A stretch of 64,000 nucleotides of DNA from Versatilivorator sp963663845 (GCA_963663845.2 OY760650.2:3472001-3536000); one strand, 5' to 3'; shown: positions 1 to 8,842, numbered from the stretch's first letter. Program-made: numbers and translations. Notes: generated from the letters alone by a model not told the origin.

Positions 1-72
1 ACGATGGTCCCCCCGGGAGTTTTGGCAGATTGTTTCCTTGGCGACCGCCGGACTCGTGCCCTCCGCCAGGAA

Positions 73-1305
73 CTAACGGAACCAGTCGTAGGTCAGTCCC
101 AGGCTGCGGTCCTTCAGAGGCAGCTCGACTCGCTCGCCGCCTCGGGCCGAGGACTGCTTCAACCCCAATTCCGCCTCCAGGGCCATGGCCACGATGCGTC
201 CCGAGTTCTTGGGCTCCTTCATGCGGCCCTCCATGGCGGCGATCAGGTCGTCCAGGCACCAGGGGGTGCGCATGCTCCCCCACTGGGGATCGGGCCAGGG
301 CATCTCCACCCGCCCTTTGCCTCCCGAGGGGGTGTCCACGTCCTGCGTCAGGATCCAGCGCTTGCCGTCGAAGACGATCTCCCCCGTGCTTCCCGAGATC
401 TTGACTTGAGGGGCTCCGTCCCGGATGTGGACCACCGTGCCGTCCTTGGCCACGATGATCCCCTGTCCCATGAACTCGCTGCTGCCGCGCTCGCGCCGGG
501 GCTTGTCGCCGATGCCGCTGACCCAGGCCAGCTCGCTGTCCACGAAGTAGGCCCAGCACTGGTGTTGGGACAACAGGGGGACCCGTGCCTCGATGGAGGT
601 GACGTCCCCGATGGCGCCGCCGGTGACCAGATCCTTGGCCTTGGCGAACGACGGATGGGAAGTCGTGGTGGCCCCGCCCACCAGGGGTACACCGGCCTTG
701 GCGCAGGCGTTGACCATGTCGTCGGCCTCCTTCAGGGTGAAGGTCATGGGCTTGTCCACGAAGATCCCCTTCACTCCGGCCTCCACCGCCTTGACGGTCA
801 GGAAGGAGCGGCCCCTGGTGTTGGTTGCGATGGCCAGGATATCCAGGTTCTCCTTCTCGTACATCTCCAGGGCGTCGGTGTAGAGGGCGCTGATGCCGTA
901 GCGCTCCCCGAACATGGACAGCCGCTTCTTGTCCCGGTCGGCGCCGGCCACCAGCTCTACCTCGGGCCGGTCCCAGATGGCCTCGGCGTAGGTGGACACC
1001 AGGCCCTCCTTGCCGGGATGCTCGTGGTGGTAGAACTTGCGGTGGACGTTCAGCCAGTCGGGAGTGGGACGGTTGGCGCTCTCCAGGTCGTACTTGGGAT
1101 CCTTGTAAGACCCGCCAATATTATCGTAGTCGCGCGTGCCCATGTCGTAGAGCACGCCCATCCAGCCCAGGCCCACCACGCCGCCCCGATACTTGGCTTT
1201 TCCCTTCTTCTTGGGCAGGGCGGCGGGCGCCGCGCCCAGCGAAAGTCCGCTGGCCGAGACCGCTCCCAGGGTCACGGCCGACTTCATGAAGTCACGTCGA
1301 ATCAT
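73..1305 (-). CDS. Gfo/Idh/MocA family oxidoreductase, Tat-exported (tandem copy 1)
   Basis: Probable NAD(P)-dependent sugar or cyclitol oxidoreductase, exported folded through the Tat system. The N-terminus MIRRDFMKSAV carries the RR motif followed by an Ala/Gly-rich segment ending near GAAPAAL. The Rossmann loop is GGVVGLGWMG, and the Gfo/Idh/MocA lysine motif appears as DKPMTF. I start at the ATG at 1305, because GAGGAG lies eight bases upstream; a GTG five codons earlier is open but lies on the ribosome binding site. The protein (410 aa) is of usual length for the family. It is a close paralogue of the next gene (1418-2656), sharing most of the sequence and the C-terminus RSLGLTYDWFR. Substrate unknown. 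Confidence 0.9.
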   Translation of the reverse strand: MIRRDFMKSAVTLGAVSASGLSLGAAPAALPKKKGKAKYRGGVVGLGWMGVLYDMGTRDYDNIGGSYKDPKYDLESANRPTPDWLNVHRKFYHHEHPGKEGLVSTYAEAIWDRPEVELVAGADRDKKRLSMFGERYGISALYTDALEMYEKENLDILAIATNTRGRSFLTVKAVEAGVKGIFVDKPMTFTLKEADDMVNACAKAGVPLVGGATTTSHPSFAKAKDLVTGGAIGDVTSIEARVPLLSQHQCWAYFVDSELAWVSGIGDKPRRERGSSEFMGQGIIVAKDGTVVHIRDGAPQVKISGSTGEIVFDGKRWILTQDVDTPSGGKGRVEMPWPDPQWGSMRTPWCLDDLIAAMEGRMKEPKNSGRIVAMALEAELGLKQSSARGGERVELPLKDRSLGLTYDWFR

Positions 1306-1417
1306 CTTGGTTCTCCTCACTTGTTATGGATTGCAGATCGCGCCGACCGCGGGAATGCAGGCGGACTCGGAGCATGGGTCCCGACAAACCGATTTCAGGC
1401 TACAGCCGGCGGTCTCC

Positions 1418-2656
1418 CTAACGGAACCAGTCATAGGTCAAGCCCAGGCTGCGGTCCGTGAGAGGCAGGTCGACCCGCTCGCCGCCCCTGGCCGAAGACT
1501 GCTTCATCGCCAATTCCGCCTCGAGGGCCACGGCCACCAGCCGGCCCGAGTTCTTGGGCTCCTCCATGCGGCCCTCCATGCAGGCGATCAGGTCGTCCAG
1601 GCAGTAGACGGTGCGCATTCCCAGGCCGAACTGCGGGTTCGGCCAGGGCATCCGGACTCTGCGCTTGCCGGCGGGGGTGTCGATGTCCTGCCACAGGCGC
1701 CAGTAGTGTCGAGTCCTGTCGAAACTCATCTCGCCCTGGCTGCCGGAGATGCGCACCATGGGCGCACCGTCGCGGATGTGGACCACGGTGCCATCCTTGG
1801 CCACGATGATTCCCTGTCCCATGAATTCGCTGCTGCCGCGCTCGCGCCGGGGCTTGTCGCCGGTGCCGCTGACCCAGGCCAGCTCGCTGTCCACGAAATA
1901 GCTCCAGTCCTGGTGTTGGGAGGTGAGGGGCGCCTGGGCCTCGATCGAGGTGACTTCTCCGATGGCCCCGCTCTTGATCAGCTCCTTGGCTTTTTGGAAG
2001 GAGGGGTGCGAGACGGTGGTGGCGCCGCCCACCAGCGGGACGCCGGCCTTGGCGCAGGCGTTGACCATGTCGTCGGCCTCCTTCAGGGTGAAGGTCATGG
2101 GCTTGTCCACGAAGATCCCCTTCACTCCGGCCTCCACCGCCTTGACCGTCAGGTAGGAGCGCCCCCTGGTGTTGGTGGCGATGGCCAGGATGTCCAGGTT
2201 CTCCTTCTCATACATCTCCAGGGCGTCGGTGTAGAGGGCGGTGATGCCGTAGCGCTCCCCGAACATGGCCAAGCGCTTCTTGTCGCGGTCGGCGCCGGCC
2301 ACCAAGTCCACTTCGGGGCGGTCCCAGAGGGCTTCGGCGTAGGTGGCCACCAGCCCCTCCTTGCCCGGGTGGTCGTGGTGGTGAAACTTGCGGTGGACGT
2401 CCAGCCAGTCGGGGGTGGGGCGCTCGGTGCTCTCCAGGTCGTACTTGGGAGTCTTGTAGGAACCCCCGATATTTTCGTAGTCGCGGGTGCCCATGTCATA
2501 GAGCACGCCCATCCAGCCCAGGCCCACCACGCCGCCTCGATACTTGGCTTTTCCCTGCTTCTTGGGCAAGGCGGCGGGCGCCGCACCCAATGAGAGTCCG
2601 CCTGCCGAAACCGCACCCAGAGTCGCGGCCGACCTGATGAATTCACGTCTGATCAC
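1418..2656 (-). CDS. Gfo/Idh/MocA family oxidoreductase, Tat-exported (tandem copy 2)
   Basis: Second copy of the tandem pair, about 412 aa, with Tat signal VIRREFIRSAATLG, Rossmann loop GGVVGLGWMG and DKPMTF motif. I choose the GTG at 2656 because an AGGGAGG site lies six bases upstream; the frame stays open 33 codons further, but that extension would precede the RR signal and looks non-coding. The two copies are nearly co-linear and differ mainly between residues 60-110 and 300-345, so they look like a tandem duplication followed by divergence. The gene follows a PHP-domain protein on the same strand (2772-4922) and could be co-transcribed with it. Substrate cannot be read from the sequence. 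Confidence 0.9.
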   Translation of the reverse strand: MIRREFIRSAATLGAVSAGGLSLGAAPAALPKKQGKAKYRGGVVGLGWMGVLYDMGTRDYENIGGSYKTPKYDLESTERPTPDWLDVHRKFHHHDHPGKEGLVATYAEALWDRPEVDLVAGADRDKKRLAMFGERYGITALYTDALEMYEKENLDILAIATNTRGRSYLTVKAVEAGVKGIFVDKPMTFTLKEADDMVNACAKAGVPLVGGATTVSHPSFQKAKELIKSGAIGEVTSIEAQAPLTSQHQDWSYFVDSELAWVSGTGDKPRRERGSSEFMGQGIIVAKDGTVVHIRDGAPMVRISGSQGEMSFDRTRHYWRLWQDIDTPAGKRRVRMPWPNPQFGLGMRTVYCLDDLIACMEGRMEEPKNSGRLVAVALEAELAMKQSSARGGERVDLPLTDRSLGLTYDWFR

Positions 2657-2771
2657 AAGAAACCTCCCTGTGAGATAGCGATTCCGAGTCCATGCCGGAG
2701 AGCTTCGGAATTCCGGCTTGGGCCCTGCTGCCAAAGCCCGGCTGCCAGGCGGCAACAGGCTCTGCGCACGA

Positions 2772-4922
2772 TTACCTCACCGCCTCGGCCTCGATCTTTC
2801 GGTATACCTGCTGTCCCTTTCTGAACCATTCGAACATGGCCTCCTTGTCGGCCTCGTCCCTGAATACCCCTCGGGTTTCCACCCTGTGGATGAGCTGGTC
2901 GATCTGTCGGATGAGGAAGGCGGCCGACTCCCTGACGGCGATCCTCCGGTTGCCCCGGTAACAATACACGGGACTGCTGTGAGCGTAAAGAGCCACGTCG
3001 TTGGGGACCAGCTTGTGGGGTTCGCCGTGGACCCGCACGGCCACCCAGGAGCTGTCGGAGATCTCCACTTCCCGGGTCAGGCGAATGCGTTTCCCGCCTT
3101 CCTCGGCCTCCTGGGCGGCGGCCACCTTGCCGTTGACGACCAGGTCCATGCGGGTCATGGGCACGTGGGAGACGGCCTCAGCCTCGATCTCCAGCAGCAG
3201 GCTCCCGGTCTTCCAGCGGATTTCCTCTCCGGCTTCTCTGCCGTTGACCCTGAACTTCAGCAGCGGCCCGTTGGTGGCGAAGCTGCGGCCCTTCCGGTAG
3301 GCCTCCAGCCATCCCTCGTAGGTGAGGGGGGAGTCGACGCGGGCATAGAGCCGTCCGGCGCCCGGGATCAGGTGATAGGGGACGTTGAGGAAGGCATCGG
3401 TTCCCGCCGAGACGGGGCACTGAAAGCCGCAGTTGAGCAGTTGGTACCAGTGTTCGGTATTGACTTCCTCGTTGCGCTGGCACAGCACGTCGATGGTGTC
3501 GGCGGCTCCCAGCGCAATATCGATCGGGTACTGGGAAGGCAGGCCGGGATGCACGTAGGTGACCACGGCGCCCTGGGCCTTGGCCGACAGGCCCATGCGG
3601 TAGTTGGGTGGATAGTCGAAGGGCAGGGGAGTCCCCGGCCAGCCCACGTAGGCCGGCTGAACCAGCTTCTTCAAGCCCAGGTAGCCCACGTGGTTGTTGA
3701 CGTCCCCGGCCCTCATCTCCTGGTTCCAGTAGAGGATGGTGTTCTCCCCGGAGAGATGATGGGGCCGCCCCTGGAAGTACTGCCGGTCGTTGAGGTGCGA
3801 GGAAACGTCGTTGCAGACCAGCAACTGGGGGAGGTTGAGGTCTTCGGCCCTGGAGATGAGTCGAACCTCGGCGGGGCTGATGAGACGATCGTCGTAGACG
3901 TTGGGGTGAATGTGGGTGTCTCCGGAGAACCAACCCTGCCGGCGCAGGTCGAAGGGCTTTTGCAGCCGGACTTCGGCCGTGCCGGAACCGCCGGCCGCGA
4001 TGGAAATCTCCCGGGAGACGGGTTGGTATTCGAAACCCTTCACCACCTCCAGGGTGGCTTCCCCGGGAGGCAGATCCACCTGGAACTCGCCGCCGCTGTA
4101 GAAGTAGTAGTCCCCGCCGAAGGGCTGTCCATAGTCGGCATTGGACACCCGGGCCTGCGTACCCGCCGGCCGGTAGGCCCGCCCGTCGGAGCCGGTGAGG
4201 TAGATCCGGGCCGGCGTCACCGAGCCCTCCTCATCCAGCACACGCACCGTCAGGCGGCCCGTCTGGACCACTGAAGCCGCCAGCGGAATGGGCCTGGTCC
4301 GGCCTTGGGCCAGCACTTCCAGGCTGGGCACGGCCTCCGAGTCTGCCTCTGTGTGCAGCGTCATGAAGGTGCCCGTCGCCTGGCCGGGCAGTAGACGAAG
4401 CGTGTGGACCTCCGTTCCCTTCCTGCTGGTCGTTTGGAGGCTGACCGTAACAGGAGAGGCGCCGCTGTTTCGCAGAACCACCGGAAGCGGATAGGGTTTG
4501 CCTCCCAAGAGGCGCAGTGGGCGCGGCTTCGCGATCACCTTGATGTCTTCCCCAACCTTGATTTTAGCCAGATGGGGACTCTCCAGCGACCAGTAGCCGT
4601 CGCTGGCCATGCGGTCGGCCTCGGCCCGGGTCGGAGTGCTGGCGCCGCCGCCGAGCGCTGTCTGTTTGTAGAGTTCCGACTTGAGCCATCGTTGCGCCTT
4701 GATCACGGAGGGACGGTCCGTGTCCTTCCACTGCAGGAGCCGAATGGAAAACTCCGCAAGGTTTGAGAAGCGGTCGGCAATCTCGCGGTCCCGGGCGAAC
4801 GGGGCGATGTGGGGAATCTGAGTCATGGGGACTTCCGGAGGCGGTTGTCCCCAAAACGCGGAGCTGCCGCACCAGCAAAGCAGTAGGAAAAGGATTGTCC
4901 CCAGTCTGGTGAAAGGACGCAT
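2772..4922 (-). CDS. Secreted CehA/McbA-like PHP-domain metallohydrolase
   Basis: A 716-aa exported protein. Residues 1-22 form a signal peptide (hydrophobic LFLLLCWCGSS). An unassigned alpha/beta N-terminal region follows to about 215, then a carboxypeptidase-regulatory-like beta-sandwich at about 223-320 (TGRLTVRVLDEEGSVTPARI). A PHP-type metal-dependent hydrolase domain opens with WFSGDTHIH (GDTHIH at residues 334-339), the metal-binding signature of the CehA/McbA family, and continues with YVHPG and GTDAF. The C-terminus is a small beta domain. CehA/McbA members include carbaryl hydrolases, but most are uncharacterised, so the substrate is unknown. It sits between two Tat-exported enzymes on the same strand, suggesting a shared extracytoplasmic catabolic role. 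Confidence 0.75.
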   Translation of the reverse strand: MRPFTRLGTILFLLLCWCGSSAFWGQPPPEVPMTQIPHIAPFARDREIADRFSNLAEFSIRLLQWKDTDRPSVIKAQRWLKSELYKQTALGGGASTPTRAEADRMASDGYWSLESPHLAKIKVGEDIKVIAKPRPLRLLGGKPYPLPVVLRNSGASPVTVSLQTTSRKGTEVHTLRLLPGQATGTFMTLHTEADSEAVPSLEVLAQGRTRPIPLAASVVQTGRLTVRVLDEEGSVTPARIYLTGSDGRAYRPAGTQARVSNADYGQPFGGDYYFYSGGEFQVDLPPGEATLEVVKGFEYQPVSREISIAAGGSGTAEVRLQKPFDLRRQGWFSGDTHIHPNVYDDRLISPAEVRLISRAEDLNLPQLLVCNDVSSHLNDRQYFQGRPHHLSGENTILYWNQEMRAGDVNNHVGYLGLKKLVQPAYVGWPGTPLPFDYPPNYRMGLSAKAQGAVVTYVHPGLPSQYPIDIALGAADTIDVLCQRNEEVNTEHWYQLLNCGFQCPVSAGTDAFLNVPYHLIPGAGRLYARVDSPLTYEGWLEAYRKGRSFATNGPLLKFRVNGREAGEEIRWKTGSLLLEIEAEAVSHVPMTRMDLVVNGKVAAAQEAEEGGKRIRLTREVEISDSSWVAVRVHGEPHKLVPNDVALYAHSSPVYCYRGNRRIAVRESAAFLIRQIDQLIHRVETRGVFRDEADKEAMFEWFRKGQQVYRKIEAEAVR

Positions 4923-4947
4923 GCCGTCAGTTCCTCCTACGATTACT

Positions 4948-6645
4948 CTAGGCTCGGGGCCTCGCGATGGCCGCCGGGCCGAGGTCGGTATCCTCGTTGC
5001 TCCGATAGTAATTTTTCCCCATCAAGTATCGGGTCTCGATCTCGATGTCGCGGAGTTTCAGCGTAGGAGTGATGTCGGGGTCCCGCTTGTTGAGGGTGAC
5101 CTCGATGCTGTTTTTGCCCTGCCTGGGCCAGTGGTCCCGGTCCAGCCGGTAGATGTACCAGTAGGCGTTGTTGACCCGGAAGCGAGGCGCATGCATGCGG
5201 TAGAGGTGGTTGATCTTGCGCGCCTGGGACTGGGGCAGTTCCTTGCCGTTGAACCGGAACGTCACTCGATCGAGTTCGGTGCTGTCGGCCAGACGGATTC
5301 GCAACAGCACTTCGTGAACCCGTTTCTGCTTGTCCCAGTAAGGCAGATCGTCGGCAATCGGCAGCTCGAACTTGACGGGCCGGTTCACCTTCAGCTCGAC
5401 CGGGAGCGGAGCCGTTTGGGTCGGAGGCCGGCTTCGAGTCTGATCGGCCGTGGGGACCATGTAGAACTTGTCCTTGGGGGCCATCAGCTTGGGATAGGCG
5501 ACCTCTCTCAACTGCTCGTAGAAGGGAGCCTGGTAGGGCCAGTTGGTGCCGGCAAACCACTGGCCCAGGTAGAGGCCGTCGACTCCCTGGGCCCAGTAGT
5601 TGCAGGCCACGCCGCGAAGCATTTCAATGGTGGCGCCGCTCACGCGGTCCGAGTTCAGGATGGCGTTGGTGCCGGCATTGATCCGGCAGGATGTGCCCTG
5701 GGCAATCTCGAGCAGGGGCCGGAAGTCCGCCAGGTTGTCGACCTTCTGATAGTAGTTCTGGCCGTTGATCACGTCCACGATGCCCTGCCGGATCCACTCC
5801 GGCACATCCAGCCCCAGCGAGCGCGCCCACTCGATGTTGGCGGGGACCAGAACCGCCAACTCGCGGTCCTTGCCGCTGGCCTTGACGGCCTTGTGGACCC
5901 GCCTGACCCATTTGGTCATGGTTTCCAGGCCGGCTTCCACCTCCTTGGGGTGGAAGAAGTAGTGGTGGCCGAACCACAACTCGAACCCGTCGATGGGGTA
6001 GTTCTTGAGCACTTCCTCGATGAGCGCGAAACGCTCGTCCTGCACCTCCCGGTGTTTGAAGTCCAGTTGCCTCGCCCCGTTAAAGCTCTCGTCCAGGTTG
6101 CCACCGGCTCCAATTTCCAGGTGCCGGTTTTCCCAGGTGAAATTGGCCGCGCGAACGTCCCGATGGCGGTCCGCTCCCCGTCCCCGGTTGAGCAACAGAG
6201 ACGGATAGAGCATCAGTCCGTTGGCCCGGGCGTGGTCGCACACGATGCGCAGGGGATCCTTTCCCGAATCCAGCATCATCCTGGCGTTCTGGTGGGCCCG
6301 GCGGAAGATCAGGTGGGGCCACTGTTTTACCGGATCTCCCCACACCTCTCCCACCTCGGTCTTGTGGAAAACCGTGCGCCCGTCCCCAAGACCGAATACC
6401 AGGGTGTCGACCGGAGTTCCCAGCACTTCATCCACAGCGGCCTCGAACTGCTCCTTCTCCATGGGAGGTTCGTACATGTAGATGGCCGGATGGCGAGCGT
6501 CGTTATAGAACATGATCCGGGGTTTCTTCCTGCCCCCGTGACCGCCGGCTGCGGGGGCCGGCCGCCCCGCGCCCGATGCCGCCGGGACGGCGGCCGAGGT
6601 CAGACCGGCAGCCAGGGCTGTTTTCATGAATTGGCGTCTGATCAT
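4948..6645 (-). CDS. Tat-exported TIM-barrel glycosidase-like protein
   Basis: About 565 aa. The Tat signal is MIRRQFMKTALAAGLTSA; start at 6645 is set by AAGGAGA eight bases upstream, and the 31 codons open before it are not needed. Residues about 45-400 read like a (beta/alpha)8 glycosidase-type barrel: RIMFYNDARHP, a YPSLLLNRGRG strand, DGFELWFGHHYFF, then LAVLVPANIEWAR, DVINGQNYY and DGLYLGQWFAG. The last 150 residues form a beta-sandwich-like domain. I cannot place it in a named CAZy family, so the glycosidase reading rests on fold pattern only. The conserved WFGHHYFF and NIEW segments would be the first places to look for catalytic carboxylates. It is probably part of the operon running from here down to 73. 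Confidence 0.6.
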   Translation of the reverse strand: MIRRQFMKTALAAGLTSAAVPAASGAGRPAPAAGGHGGRKKPRIMFYNDARHPAIYMYEPPMEKEQFEAAVDEVLGTPVDTLVFGLGDGRTVFHKTEVGEVWGDPVKQWPHLIFRRAHQNARMMLDSGKDPLRIVCDHARANGLMLYPSLLLNRGRGADRHRDVRAANFTWENRHLEIGAGGNLDESFNGARQLDFKHREVQDERFALIEEVLKNYPIDGFELWFGHHYFFHPKEVEAGLETMTKWVRRVHKAVKASGKDRELAVLVPANIEWARSLGLDVPEWIRQGIVDVINGQNYYQKVDNLADFRPLLEIAQGTSCRINAGTNAILNSDRVSGATIEMLRGVACNYWAQGVDGLYLGQWFAGTNWPYQAPFYEQLREVAYPKLMAPKDKFYMVPTADQTRSRPPTQTAPLPVELKVNRPVKFELPIADDLPYWDKQKRVHEVLLRIRLADSTELDRVTFRFNGKELPQSQARKINHLYRMHAPRFRVNNAYWYIYRLDRDHWPRQGKNSIEVTLNKRDPDITPTLKLRDIEIETRYLMGKNYYRSNEDTDLGPAAIARPRA

Positions 6646-6899
6646 CGCGAATCTCCTTGCAGGGAGCGGACCTGAAGCAGCCAGTTTGCGGGAAGGGCCT
6701 TCCCGGTGAGGCTGTCGCGGCGGCTTCCCGGTCCACAAAGGTTTTGAAGGATGTGCAGGATATCATGAACCCTTCTTGCCGGGAGACTTTTGCCTCCGCG
6801 TTTCGGTGCTCTGTCGAGCCTTTTGCAAAATTCGGAATCGGGCATGACAATGGGGCGGGGGGTGGCAGCGGACGGGAGCGGGGGAACGAGTCAATGCCC

Positions 6900-6926
6900 C
6901 CGGGAGCGCGGGCGTCCCGCCCGCAC
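6900..6926 (+). repeat. GC-rich palindromic repeat block, pair A left
   Basis: A 27-base block starting CCGGGAGCGCGGGCG with a small internal palindrome (GCGGG-CGT-CCCGC). Its inverted partner is at 7022-7047. Identical blocks occur at 10580-10606 and 32133-32159, with inverted partners at 10757-10782 and 32310-32335. The arrangement as inverted pairs resembles REP/BIME elements. Confidence 0.8.
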
Positions 6927-7021
6927 AAGACGTGGCCAATGGAACGGATCCCCTTGAAGGCGGCGTCGCTGCGCCTTGCAGGGGAGTGCCATGGATGGGG
7001 GGCTGTTGGCAGGAATAAGGA

Positions 7022-7047
7022 TGCGGGCGGGACGCCCGCGCTCCCGG
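7022..7047 (-). repeat. GC-rich palindromic repeat block, pair A right
   Basis: Inverted partner of 6900-6926, reading TGCGGGCGGGACGCCCGCG on the + strand. The pair could form a long cruciform or RNA stem of about 26 bp with a loop of about 95 bases. Confidence 0.8.
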
Positions 7048-7211
7048 AGGGTGTCCCGCCGACGCATTTTGGAAAAGGCTCTGTCTAAACACAACTTCCA
7101 ATCGCAATTCGTAGACCTTGACCCATCTTTCGATGTCGTTTCGGACTCAGTGCCGTTTCGGCTCGGGAAATCCAGGCGTATACTTATGTGCATTCCGGAA
7201 GGAGACGTGAG

Positions 7212-7538
7212 ATGCGAACGATTGGAATTGCAAAGTTCAAGAAGCAGTGCCTGGCCTTGTTGGACCGGCTTGACGCCGACGGCTTGATCGTAACCAGGCA
7301 CGGCAAGCCGGTCGCGCGGGTTGTTCCCTATGACCGGCAGCATGATGACCGGCAGCATGATGACCGGCAGCATGATGACCGGCAGTGCGCCGACCTGATC
7401 GGCAGCCTGCGACACAAGATCAGGATTCGGGGAGACATCATGACGACTGGCCTCGGCCCAATGAGAACTGACGGGCCGGGACCGAACCCATCCAAGCCCG
7501 GGCAACCGGCAGAAACTCCAGAGGAGCGGAAAGCATGA
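7212..7538 (+). CDS. Phd/YefM-family antitoxin, orphan, with in-frame tandem repeat
   Basis: A 108-aa antitoxin-like protein. Residues 1-40 match the Phd/YefM N-terminal DNA-binding and dimerisation fold (MRTIGIAKFKKQCLALLDRL, then GKPVARVVP). The typical C-terminal toxin-binding tail is recognisable as DLIGSLRHKIRIRGDI. Between them sits an expansion made of DRQHD units, encoded by a 15-bp tandem repeat at 7331-7385. The start at 7212 has GGAAGGAG seven bases upstream. No toxin gene follows: the stop overlaps the ATG of a Gfo/Idh/MocA oxidoreductase at 7535 (ATGA), so the antitoxin now leads that gene and may be translationally coupled to it. Likely an orphan or a relic co-opted as a leader cistron. 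Confidence 0.75.
   Translation: MRTIGIAKFKKQCLALLDRLDADGLIVTRHGKPVARVVPYDRQHDDRQHDDRQHDDRQCADLIGSLRHKIRIRGDIMTTGLGPMRTDGPGPNPSKPGQPAETPEERKA
7331..7385 (+). repeat. 15-bp tandem repeat, 3.7 copies, inside antitoxin gene
   Basis: Three perfect copies of TGACCGGCAGCATGA (7331-7345, 7346-7360, 7361-7375) and a 10-base partial copy. The unit length is a multiple of three, so gain or loss of copies keeps the frame and adds or removes five residues (DRQHD) in the linker between DNA-binding and toxin-binding parts. Confidence 0.95.
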
Positions 7539-8767
7539 ACAGGGTGAACAGAAGGGATTTCCTCATTCAATCGGTATCGGCGGCGGTAGCGGCCGGAGGG
7601 CTCTATCCTCGCCAGGCGGCCGGGGTTGCGGCCAAGGACAGGCTGAGCGTGGCCGTCATCGGCTGCGGCCGCCTGGGCCAGCAATACGCCGAGATCTACC
7701 GGGCGCTCCCCCAGACCGACCTGGTGGCCATCGCGGAATGGAATCCCGAGCGGCGCAAGGTGGTGGGGGAGCGCTTCGGGGTGAAGGCTCTCTTCCGGGA
7801 CGCCGACGCCCTGCTGAAGGAGGTGGTTCCCGACCTGGCTGCCATCATCACCCCCACCAAGTACATGACGCCCGGCGTGGTGGCCTGCGCCGAGGCGGGA
7901 GTCAAGGGAGTCCAGACCGACCGGCCCTTTGCCGCCAAGCTGTCGGACGCCGACCGGATGATCGAGACCTGCAAGCAGCGCGGGACGGTGCTGGCCGGGG
8001 GCGCCCTGGAGCGGGCCAACTGGGAGGTGGAGGAGGCCGGCAGGAGACTGGCCTCGGGAGAGCTGGGGAAGCGCCAGGGGGCGGCCGTCCACAGCTACCG
8101 AGGCGAAATCCTGGCCGGTGGATCGGCCCGCATCCTGGTTCTGGAGCACTTCGCCCAGGCGCAGGTGGAGGAGCTGATCACCTGGGGAAGCCCGCCCGAG
8201 GCTCTGGACGATGCCGCCACCGACTATGGACTCAACATCAACGGCCGTTTCCGACTGACCTCCGGGCTGGAGTGCCAGGTCTTTGGAAGCAAGGAGGAGG
8301 CTCCCCACCGGGGAGTGGAAGTGTGGACGGAGGAGGCGCTGGTGCGGTGGGACCGCCACGGAGAGCCCCTGACCCAGATCTTCCAGGGATATGACGCCAA
8401 GGGCGCGCGCAAGGAAGTGGACCGCGGCTATCGGCCCTGGTCCTGGGACCCCGTTTCCAAGCAACTGGACCCCTTGTTGGATCGAATCGGCCACCACGGG
8501 TCGGAGCGTCACTACGTGCTGGCTCCCATCAGTTGCCTGATCGACGCCGTGGCCAAGGGGATTCCGCCCCGCATCACCGGAGAGACCCAGCGCCACGCCC
8601 TGGAAGTGGCCATCGCCAGCAAGATCTCGGCCCAACGGGGAAGCGTGCCCGTCAAGCTGCCCTTGGAGGACCGCTCCCTGGCCCTCTACCCCCGCCCCTA
8701 CCGCTGGCTGGGAGGCGACGTCTCCGGCCGTCCCCAGTCAGCCGCCGAGGCGGCTGGGACGGAGTAG
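7535..8767 (+). CDS. Gfo/Idh/MocA family oxidoreductase, Tat-exported
   Basis: A 410-aa oxidoreductase with a Tat signal (NRRDFLIQSVSAAVAAGGLY), Rossmann loop VAVIGCGRLGQQY and a C-terminal substrate-binding alpha/beta domain. In place of the EKP motif it has DRPFAAK, so the usual catalytic lysine is not in its usual place. It differs clearly from the tandem pair at 73-2656 and belongs to another subgroup. The ATG overlaps the stop of the preceding antitoxin-like gene. Probably acts on a sugar derivative outside the cytoplasm, like its neighbours; substrate unknown. Confidence 0.85.
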   Translation: MNRVNRRDFLIQSVSAAVAAGGLYPRQAAGVAAKDRLSVAVIGCGRLGQQYAEIYRALPQTDLVAIAEWNPERRKVVGERFGVKALFRDADALLKEVVPDLAAIITPTKYMTPGVVACAEAGVKGVQTDRPFAAKLSDADRMIETCKQRGTVLAGGALERANWEVEEAGRRLASGELGKRQGAAVHSYRGEILAGGSARILVLEHFAQAQVEELITWGSPPEALDDAATDYGLNINGRFRLTSGLECQVFGSKEEAPHRGVEVWTEEALVRWDRHGEPLTQIFQGYDAKGARKEVDRGYRPWSWDPVSKQLDPLLDRIGHHGSERHYVLAPISCLIDAVAKGIPPRITGETQRHALEVAIASKISAQRGSVPVKLPLEDRSLALYPRPYRWLGGDVSGRPQSAAEAAGTE

Positions 8768-8842
8768 GCCCGGAGTCGTTCGGGACGGTTTCAAGCTCAG
8801 CGGTTGTTTGAGAATCTGTTTGCCTCACCTGGAGGAGAGTCC

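Larger units (their letters stand above)
6816..7081. mobile_element. MITE-like element E1 with GAGCCTTTTGCAAAAT ends
   Basis: A 266-bp stretch bounded by terminal inverted repeats: GAGCCTTTTGCAAAAT at 6816-6831 and ATTTTGGAAAAGGCTC at 7066-7081, which match at 15 of 16 positions. The octamer GCTCTGTC stands at both edges (6808-6815 and 7078-7085), overlapping the right repeat, and may be a target-site or recombination trace. Inside lie two inverted GC-rich blocks (6900-6926 and 7022-7047). The same end sequence, extended to 34 bases with three mismatches, recurs at 38333-38366. No coding capacity, so mobility would depend on a transposase elsewhere. Confidence 0.65.
6646..7211. other. Intergenic region, mostly occupied by repeat element E1
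   Basis: No credible gene in these 566 bases. The stretch next to the upstream gene (6646-6815) is featureless apart from that gene's ribosome binding site. 6816-7081 is the inverted-repeat element described separately. 7082-7211 is ordinary AT-richer DNA leading to the ribosome binding site GGAAGGAG of the antitoxin gene at 7212. Apparent ORFs across the region translate GC-rich repeats into peptides such as GARASRPH or AGGTPALPEG and should not be annotated. Confidence 0.7.

Noticed and set aside
1193..2593. Long plus-strand ORF opposite the second Gfo/Idh/MocA gene
   Set aside because: Shadow of the real minus-strand gene in high-GC DNA; its translation is low-complexity His/Gly/Leu-rich with no domain.
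4825..6675. 616-codon plus-strand ORF opposite the Tat-exported TIM-barrel gene
   Set aside because: Antisense shadow; the minus-strand protein has a Tat signal, ribosome site and fold pattern, the plus-strand one does not.
6657..7107. ORFs on both strands encoding GARASRPH, AGGTPALPEG or RAGRPRSR peptides (also at 10516-11100 and 32044-32401)
   Set aside because: They are translations of the GC-rich inverted repeat blocks; the same peptides appear at each copy in different frames, and no ribosome sites or conserved families are seen.
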